A stretch of DNA of 64,000 bases, taken from positions 66,265-130,264 of the forward strand of contig NZ_KB900614.1 in assembly GCF_000379065.1 (NCBI RefSeq). The letters run 5' to 3'. Made by a program: the position numbers and the translations under genes. Of this stretch, positions 59,248 through 64,000 are shown one piece after another; within the stretch, counting starts at the first letter, position 1, and each line of letters opens with the position of its first letter. The stretch is from Salinispora mooreana. Its GTDB lineage: Bacteria > Actinomycetota > Actinomycetes > Mycobacteriales > Micromonosporaceae. A model generated the notes under the pieces. The model had not been told where the DNA came from. It saw only the letters and a list, made by a program, of their open reading frames with translations, and made no database searches.

Positions 59248-59718
59248 TCACCTTTTCGTCTCAGGTAGCTCGCCGGGCCGGGAAACATCATCCCGCCACA
59301 CCTGCGCGGTAGCGCCACGCACCTGGATCACCTGCACCCGGTCCCCCGGCGCGAAGACTTGGGTCGCGTCATAGGAACGGGCCTGCCACAGCTCGCCGTC
59401 GATTTTGACGAGCCCGTTGTCGGCGTCGACCCGCTCCAGCACGAGGGCCGTGCTTCCCTCGATCGCTCCGACACCGAATGTTCGATCCTCGGTCGAGGCG
59501 AGGGTAGTCCGACGCCGCAACGCCGGGCGGGCACCCAGCACGGTCAGCGCCGAGACCACGGCGAAGACGACCGCCTGGATCTCCACGGGCGCCCCGAGCG
59601 CGGCTGCGCCGGCAGCCGCGAAGGCCCCGACCGCAAACATGATCAGGAACAGCGTCGTCGTAAAGATCTCGGCGATGGCGAGCACCGCCCCGACGACAAT
59701 CCACAGCACCGCGTCCAC
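59248..59718 (-). CDS. NfeD-like membrane protein
   Basis: A 156-residue protein with three or four hydrophobic segments at the N-terminus (DAVLWIVVGAVLAIAEIFTTTLFLIMFAVGAFAA) and a C-terminal OB-fold NfeD domain (about 90-150: VLERVDADNGLVKIDGELWQARS, GDRVQVIQV). It is paired with the SPFH gene 4 bp downstream. The GTG at 59718 is chosen because the hydrophobic core begins there; the upstream extension lacks a ribosome site. Confidence 0.9.
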   Translation of the reverse strand: MDAVLWIVVGAVLAIAEIFTTTLFLIMFAVGAFAAAGAAALGAPVEIQAVVFAVVSALTVLGARPALRRRTTLASTEDRTFGVGAIEGSTALVLERVDADNGLVKIDGELWQARSYDATQVFAPGDRVQVIQVRGATAQVWRDDVSRPGELPETKR

Positions 59719-59886
59719 ACCACGATCGTGACACGCCGGTGCACCTGTCATCGAATCGCCAACCTGCCGTGGCCCTACGGCAATGGTGCACCCGCGCGCC
59801 CCGGCTGGGTCCGCGAACCCGAACGGGTCAGCCGGGACGCCCCCACCGGACTCCGGCGAACCGCCCGGCTCCAGGTGCCGCCGGGC

Positions 59887-60702
59887 TCAGCTCACCGGTT
59901 CGGTGACGAAGTCGATCAACCGCTCCATCGAGTTGATCAATGGCGTCTCGACATCGGCGAAGGAGTTCACCCGGGACAGGATCCGCCGCCACAACTCGGC
60001 GGGCTCGGCCACCCCGAGCGCCGCACAGACCCCCTCCTTCCAGGGCTGCCCGGGCGGCACCACCGGCCAGGCCGAGATGTTCAGTGCCGCCGGCCGTACC
60101 GCCTGCCACACGTCCACGTAGGGGTGCCCGGTCACCAGTACGTGCGGCGAGGTCACCCGGGCCACCACCCGACTCTCCTTGGAACCGGGGACGAGGTGAT
60201 CAACAAGTACGCCGAGCCGCCGGCCCGGGCCGGGGGCGAAATCGCGCACCCGGGCGTCGAGATCGTCGATCCCGTCCAGCGGCTCCACCACCACACCCTC
60301 GACGCGCAGGTCGTCGCCCCAGATCCGCTCCACCAACGCGGCGTCGTGCACCCCCTCCACCCAGATCCGGCTCGCCTTCGCCACCTGGGCGCGGACGTTG
60401 TCGACAGCGATCGAACCGGAGGCGGTCCGCCGCCGAGCGGCCGGCACCGTTGCCCGGGAGGGGCGGCGCAGCGTCACCGGCTCACCATCACGCAGGAACG
60501 CCGCCGGCAGCAGAGGAAAGGTACGCCGCCGTCGGTGCCGGTCCTCGAGCACCACCGCGCCGGCCTCGAACCCGACCACCGCGCCGCAGAACCCCGAGTC
60601 GGCGTCCTCGACCACCAGGTCGAGCTCCGCGGCCACCTCCGGGGTGACCCGGCGCCGCCGCCAGTCTCCCGCCAACACGTCATGGTCGTAACGCCCCGCC
60701 AT
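59887..60702 (-). CDS. DUF3097 family protein
   Basis: A 271-residue conserved actinobacterial protein. Recognisable segments are DVLAGDWRRRRVTPEVAAELDLVVEDADSGFCGAV, RRRTFPLLPAAFLRDGEPVTL, VEGVHDAALVERIWGDDLRVEGVVVEPLDGIDDL and HVLVTGHPYVDVW. The VEGVHDAALV...GDD part has a Toprim-like look (Glu then D-x-D), which suggests a nucleic-acid role. The ATG at 60702 is the natural start. No operon partner. Confidence 0.82.
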   Translation of the reverse strand: MAGRYDHDVLAGDWRRRRVTPEVAAELDLVVEDADSGFCGAVVGFEAGAVVLEDRHRRRRTFPLLPAAFLRDGEPVTLRRPSRATVPAARRRTASGSIAVDNVRAQVAKASRIWVEGVHDAALVERIWGDDLRVEGVVVEPLDGIDDLDARVRDFAPGPGRRLGVLVDHLVPGSKESRVVARVTSPHVLVTGHPYVDVWQAVRPAALNISAWPVVPPGQPWKEGVCAALGVAEPAELWRRILSRVNSFADVETPLINSMERLIDFVTEPVS

Positions 60703-60817
60703 GCCGATCAAGCTAGCCCCATCGGGCTCCACATCCGACCCGGCACGCCGGTGGGGGTGCGGGACGGCTGGAGCGGCAGCCGAGACAGAGGTGGGCGGGA
60801 GGACGTACCCTTTCGGC

Positions 60818-61612
60818 ATGTCCACCCCCGCAGCGGGCGCGGTCACCCTCGCGCCACGCCGGTCCAGCCGGTTCGTTGCCTGGGTGCGCGCGTGGCGTGC
60901 CGGGCTGGTGCCGTTCGACGAGGTCGCCGACGCCATCTCCGGTGACGAGGAGCATCTGGTCGCCGACGCACCTGGGACCTGGACCGATGTCGCCCTGCCC
61001 GAGGCGCTGCCCACGCTCGCCAAGCTCTCACCCGACGTGATCCGCCTGGTGCTGCCCGCGCCCGGTGACCCCCGCGGGCTGCCCGGCCCGGGTGACTTCG
61101 CCGGTGCCGCCCTGCTCGCTGGCGAGGGGGTGGTCGCCGGTTCGCTCGGCCTGGTCCCGCAGCTGCGCACGCACACCTCCGGCTCCGGGGATGTCTTCGA
61201 GACCGTGCTGTGGCGGATCTACCCGCTGCCGGCCGACGCGCCGGCCGCATCGCTCACCCTCCCCGGGGCGGCGGAGGCCGAGGCGGAGCTGGCCGCCGCC
61301 CTCGCCGAGACCACCGCCACGCTGACCCGGCTCGACGTGGCCCAGTGGCGGCCGGAGCTGGCCGGGGCGCTGGAGGCGCTGCGCCGCCCCGACGGCACCA
61401 CCGATCTGCCACCCGGCTTCGACCCCCGCGCCCGCCGGCTCTTCGCCCGCGCCGCCGTGCTGGACCAGGTGCTCGCCCTGGCGGGGCAGGCCGCGCCGGG
61501 GGGCGCGGTCAACAACTACGAGGCCCAGCAGCGCGACGCGGCGCTGCGCCCGTTGACCAGCGCCTGCCGGCAGGCGCTGGCCGCCGCCTGCAACGCCCCA
61601 CTACGCCCGTAG
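60818..61612 (+). CDS. Conserved actinobacterial protein, unknown function
   Basis: A 264-residue soluble protein rich in Ala, Leu and Pro: FVAWVRAWRAGLVPFDEVADAI, LRTHTSGSGDVFETVLWRIYPLP, and a helical second half ending LRPLTSACRQALAAACNAPLRP. I know the pattern only as a conserved actinobacterial hypothetical. The start is at ATG 60818, seven bases after a TACCCT box, so it may be leaderless. It is divergent from the DUF3097 gene. Confidence 0.72.
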   Translation: MSTPAAGAVTLAPRRSSRFVAWVRAWRAGLVPFDEVADAISGDEEHLVADAPGTWTDVALPEALPTLAKLSPDVIRLVLPAPGDPRGLPGPGDFAGAALLAGEGVVAGSLGLVPQLRTHTSGSGDVFETVLWRIYPLPADAPAASLTLPGAAEAEAELAAALAETTATLTRLDVAQWRPELAGALEALRRPDGTTDLPPGFDPRARRLFARAAVLDQVLALAGQAAPGGAVNNYEAQQRDAALRPLTSACRQALAAACNAPLRP

Positions 61613-61662
61613 CCGGGCCCACAGCCAACCCCCGGGCCGCAGCACCGGCCGGCGGCCGGCCC

Positions 61663-62442
61663 TCAGATCTCGTCGATCAGGTCGGCCACCGAATTGACGA
61701 TCCGCGACGGCCGGTACGGGTAGCGCTCGGCCTCCGTCCGGCTGCTGATGCCGGTGAGCACCAGGATCGTCTCCAGCCCCGCCTCCAGGCCACAGAGAAT
61801 GTCGGTGTCCATCCGGTCGCCGATCATGGCCGTTGACTCGGAATGCGCGTCAATCGTGTTCAACGCCGACCGCATCATCATCGGGTTCGGCTTTCCGACG
61901 AAGTACGGTTCCACGCCCGTCGCCTTCGACACCATCGCGGCGACCGAACCGGCGGCGGGCAGCGCGCCCTCCATCGACGGGCCGGTCACGTCGGGGTTCG
62001 TACAGATGAAGCGGGCCCCGTCGTTGATCAGCCGGATCGCCTTGGTGATCGCCTCGAAGCTGTAGGTACGGGTCTCCCCCAGCACCACATAGTCGGGCGC
62101 GAAGTCGCTGAGCACGTACCCGACCGCGTGCAGCGCCGTGGTCAGCCCGGCTTCTCCGATCACGTACGCGGTGCCGCCCGGCCGCTGGTCGGCCAGGAAC
62201 TGCGCGGTGGCCAACGCGGACGACCAGATCGCGGACTCCGGCACGTCCAGCCCCATCCGGACCAACCGGGCCTGCAGGTCACGCGGGGTGTAGATGGAGT
62301 TGTTGGTCAGTACCAGGAACGGCCGGCCGGAGGAGCGCAGCCGGGCGATGAACTCCGGCGCACCGGGCACCGGCTGCCCCTCGTGCACCAGCACCCCGTC
62401 CATGTCGGTGAGCCAACTCTGGACAGGCTTACGCTCATTCAT
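61663..62442 (-). CDS. HAD-IIA phosphatase (NagD-like)
   Basis: A 259-residue phosphatase of HAD subfamily IIA. Motif I is LTDMDGVLVHEG, motif II VLTNNSIYTPRDL, the C2a cap spans about 75-175 (YVIGEAGL, VVLGETRTYSFE), motif III Lys in FVGKPNPMMM and motif IV MIGDRMDTDILCGLEAGLETILVLTG. The motifs are intact. It is near ferrochelatase (32-bp gap, same strand), perhaps co-transcribed. The substrate may be a phosphorylated sugar or nucleotide. Confidence 0.92.
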   Translation of the reverse strand: MNERKPVQSWLTDMDGVLVHEGQPVPGAPEFIARLRSSGRPFLVLTNNSIYTPRDLQARLVRMGLDVPESAIWSSALATAQFLADQRPGGTAYVIGEAGLTTALHAVGYVLSDFAPDYVVLGETRTYSFEAITKAIRLINDGARFICTNPDVTGPSMEGALPAAGSVAAMVSKATGVEPYFVGKPNPMMMRSALNTIDAHSESTAMIGDRMDTDILCGLEAGLETILVLTGISSRTEAERYPYRPSRIVNSVADLIDEI

Positions 62443-62474
62443 CTCGTATCCCTGGTGTCGGGCCGCCGAAGCGG

Positions 62475-63506
62475 TCAGGAGGGGCGGTGGGCCGGGACGC
62501 AGCAGGCCGTCGGGCAGGTGTCCCACATCGGCAGGTCGCCGAGGCGCCGGCGCAGCGTCGCGCCAGCCGGATCGGTACGCTCCCGGACCAGTTCGCGCAC
62601 CATCGCCACGAACCGGGGATCGGTGCCCGGCGTGGCGGCGCGGACAAAGTCCAGACCGAGCTGCTTGGCGGTCTCCCGGGCTTCGGTGTCCAGATCCCAC
62701 ACCACCTCAAGGTGGTCGGAGACGAACCCGATCGGGCTGATCACCACCCCGGTGACCCCCTGCCCGGGCAGCTCGGCGAGGTGGTCGTTGACATCCGGCT
62801 CGAGCCAGGATACCTGCGGGGGCCCGGAACGGCTCTGCCACACCAGGTCGTGGGCCAGGTCCGGGGCAGCGGCGGCGTGTACCAGCCGAGCGGTCTCCGC
62901 CAACTGCGCCTCGTATCGGCCACCATGCGGGCCGGCCGCGGCCGCCGCGGCGGTGGGGATCGAGTGGGCGGTGAAGACGATCCGGGTGCTGTCCCGCCGC
63001 GCCGGGCCCAGCTGGGCCAACGCCGTACGCACCGCGTCGGCGTGCGGCTCGACGAACCCGGGGTGATCCCAGAACTGACGGAGCTTGTCGATCACCGGGG
63101 CGTCCGGACCGACCGCCGCGCGGGCGGCGGCGATGTCCTCCTGGTACTGCCGGCAGGAGGAGTACCCACCGAGGGCGCTGGTCACGAAGGCCAGGGCCCG
63201 CTCGACTCCATCGTTGCGCATCTGCGCCACGGTGTCGGCGAGCATCGGGTCCCAGTTCCGGTTGCCCCAATACACCGGCAGGTCAACACCGTTGGCGGCG
63301 AAATCGTCCCGCACCGCGGCGAGCAGTTCCCGACACTGCTGGTTGATCGGCGACACCCCACCGAAGTGCTGGTAATGCTCGGCGACCTCGGCCAGCCGCT
63401 CCGGCGGCACGCCCCGGCCCCGGGTCACGTTCTGCAAGAATGGCATCACGTCCTCGGGCCGCTCGGGCCCACCGAAAGAAACCAGCACCACCGCGTCGTA
63501 CGCCAT
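62475..63506 (-). CDS. hemH: Ferrochelatase (coproporphyrin type)
   Basis: Inserts iron into the porphyrin; in actinobacteria the substrate is coproporphyrin III. The 343-residue protein has LVSFGGPERPEDVMPFL, NRNWDPML, the catalytic His in FTAHSIPTAA, and VISPIGFVSDHLEVVWDLDTEA. A C-terminal cysteine group (MWDTCPTACC) is consistent with the [2Fe-2S] cluster found in actinobacterial enzymes. It lies downstream of the fabI-type gene, the same neighbourhood as in mycobacteria (inhA-hemZ), with a hairpin between. Confidence 0.95.
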   Translation of the reverse strand: MAYDAVVLVSFGGPERPEDVMPFLQNVTRGRGVPPERLAEVAEHYQHFGGVSPINQQCRELLAAVRDDFAANGVDLPVYWGNRNWDPMLADTVAQMRNDGVERALAFVTSALGGYSSCRQYQEDIAAARAAVGPDAPVIDKLRQFWDHPGFVEPHADAVRTALAQLGPARRDSTRIVFTAHSIPTAAAAAAGPHGGRYEAQLAETARLVHAAAAPDLAHDLVWQSRSGPPQVSWLEPDVNDHLAELPGQGVTGVVISPIGFVSDHLEVVWDLDTEARETAKQLGLDFVRAATPGTDPRFVAMVRELVRERTDPAGATLRRRLGDLPMWDTCPTACCVPAHRPS

Positions 63507-63573
63507 GGTCCCATTCTTCCCCGATGCCCCGGTGACCGGACAACGGCCCCAGGGTCACCCGCTGACCTTACGA

Positions 63574-63600
63574 CGGCCCCTGCGCAGACCACAGGGGCCG
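63574..63600 (-). terminator. Hairpin between fabI and hemH
   Basis: CGGCCCCTG (63574-63582) pairs perfectly with CAGGGGCCG (63592-63600) around a 9-nt loop, ten bases after the fabI stop on the minus strand. It may separate or attenuate hemH transcription. Confidence 0.75.
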
Positions 63601-63609
63601 CCGGTCGGA

Positions 63610-64000
63610 TCAGGCGCCGATGGCGTGGTAGCCACCATCGACGTGGACGATCTCGCCGGTGGTCGCCGGAAACCAGTCGGAGAGCAGCGCCAGACAGGCC
63701 CGGGCGGCCGGCTCGGAGTCGGTGAGGCTCCAACCCAGTGGCGCCCGCGCCGACCAGGCATCCTCGAACTGCGCAAAGCCGGGGATCGACTTCGCGGCGA
63801 TGGTACGCAGTGGCCCGGCCGCGACCAGATTGCTGCGGATGCCCTTCGGGCCCAGGTGCAGCGCCAGGTAGCGGCTGGCGGACTCCAGGCCAGCTTTGGC
63901 GACGCCCATCCAGTCGTACACCGGCCACGCCTTGGTGGCGTCGAAGGTGAGCCCGACCACCGCGCCTCCCGGCGCCATCAGCGGCAGCGCCGCGGTGGCG
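63610..64000 (-). CDS. fabI: Enoyl-ACP reductase (InhA/FabI), C-terminal part
   Basis: The last 130 residues of an NADH-dependent enoyl-ACP reductase of fatty acid synthesis; the gene continues beyond the window. Seen are VVGLTFDATKAWPVYDWMGVAKAGLE (with the catalytic-region Tyr...Lys spacing of InhA), LGPKGIRSNLVAAGPLRT and GEIVHVDGGYHAIGA. The WPVYDWMGVAK pattern is the InhA type. It precedes hemH, as in other actinobacteria. Confidence 0.93.
   Translation of the reverse strand, partial: ATAALPLMAPGGAVVGLTFDATKAWPVYDWMGVAKAGLESASRYLALHLGPKGIRSNLVAAGPLRTIAAKSIPGFAQFEDAWSARAPLGWSLTDSEPAARACLALLSDWFPATTGEIVHVDGGYHAIGA

Noticed and set aside
59887..61176. 429-codon version of the DUF3097 gene
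   Set aside because: The extra N-terminus is Arg/Ser/Pro-rich shadow of the divergent gene; the family starts at the ATG at 60702.
1..64000. Insertion sequences, integrases, tRNA or rRNA genes, CRISPR arrays
   Set aside because: None could be recognised on either strand; the accessory blocks show no transposase or attachment-site signature.

Overview
The window is high-GC DNA with dense, actinobacterial-style genes: frequent GTG starts, many GGAGG-type ribosome sites, long GC hairpin terminators and a few probable leaderless starts. Gene content points to the Micromonosporaceae (Micromonospora/Salinispora type). Supporting features are the MurD2/MurL route for D-glutamate insertion, a fused TrpE-TrpG with a Trp-Trp leader peptide, glucosyl-3-phosphoglycerate synthase, an NgcEFG chitobiose importer, HTH(DUF5753)/DUF397 pairs, and an InhA-type FabI beside ferrochelatase. 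This family assignment is inference; no rRNA is present in the window.

Layout. 0-8 kb is carbohydrate use: a secreted GH48 cellulase and a divergent GH1 beta-glucosidase share a spacer with three CebR/CelR-like operators, followed by an FGGY sugar kinase. 8-11 kb holds a trp attenuator, trpEG and gpgS. 11-18 kb is an accessory block of three MFS exporters, a TetR regulator, a small membrane protein and a HAD enzyme. Two of the exporters are near-duplicates in direct orientation 5 kb apart. 18-24 kb carries D-lactate dehydrogenase, haloalkane dehalogenase, HAD, amidohydrolase and MobA-like genes. 24-30.4 kb is a GlcNAc/chitobiose importer operon (rpiR, a 32-codon ORF, ngcE, ngcF, ngcG) followed by an unusual PolA-like enzyme. 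31-36 kb has a secreted lysozyme-fold protein, a membrane acyltransferase and a coupled aminotransferase/mmsA pair.

36-45 kb is the most mosaic part. It contains an XRE-TPR regulator with a possible pseudoknot at its ribosome site, and a graspetide precursor (tgmA) followed by a truncated ATP-grasp maturase (tgmB), i.e. a decaying RiPP cluster. It also has AraC and NmrA partners, an SDR, a MerR-HEAT/HEAT operon with a 23-bp palindromic operator, an asparaginase, and a beheaded SDR pseudogene beside an Rrf2 regulator.

45-64 kb is mostly core: murD2/murL, a PucR regulator, a TrmH methyltransferase, a secreted beta-helix protein, a DUF397/HTH pair, a kinase-like pseudogene with an internal deletion, a class A PBP, an NfeD/SPFH operon, a HAD-IIA phosphatase, ferrochelatase and the end of the enoyl-ACP reductase gene.

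Most promising items for follow-up: the truncated graspetide locus and its regulator leader, the MerR-HEAT/HEAT operon, the conserved-looking micro-ORF inside the chitobiose operon, and the MFS gene duplication with patchy identity.
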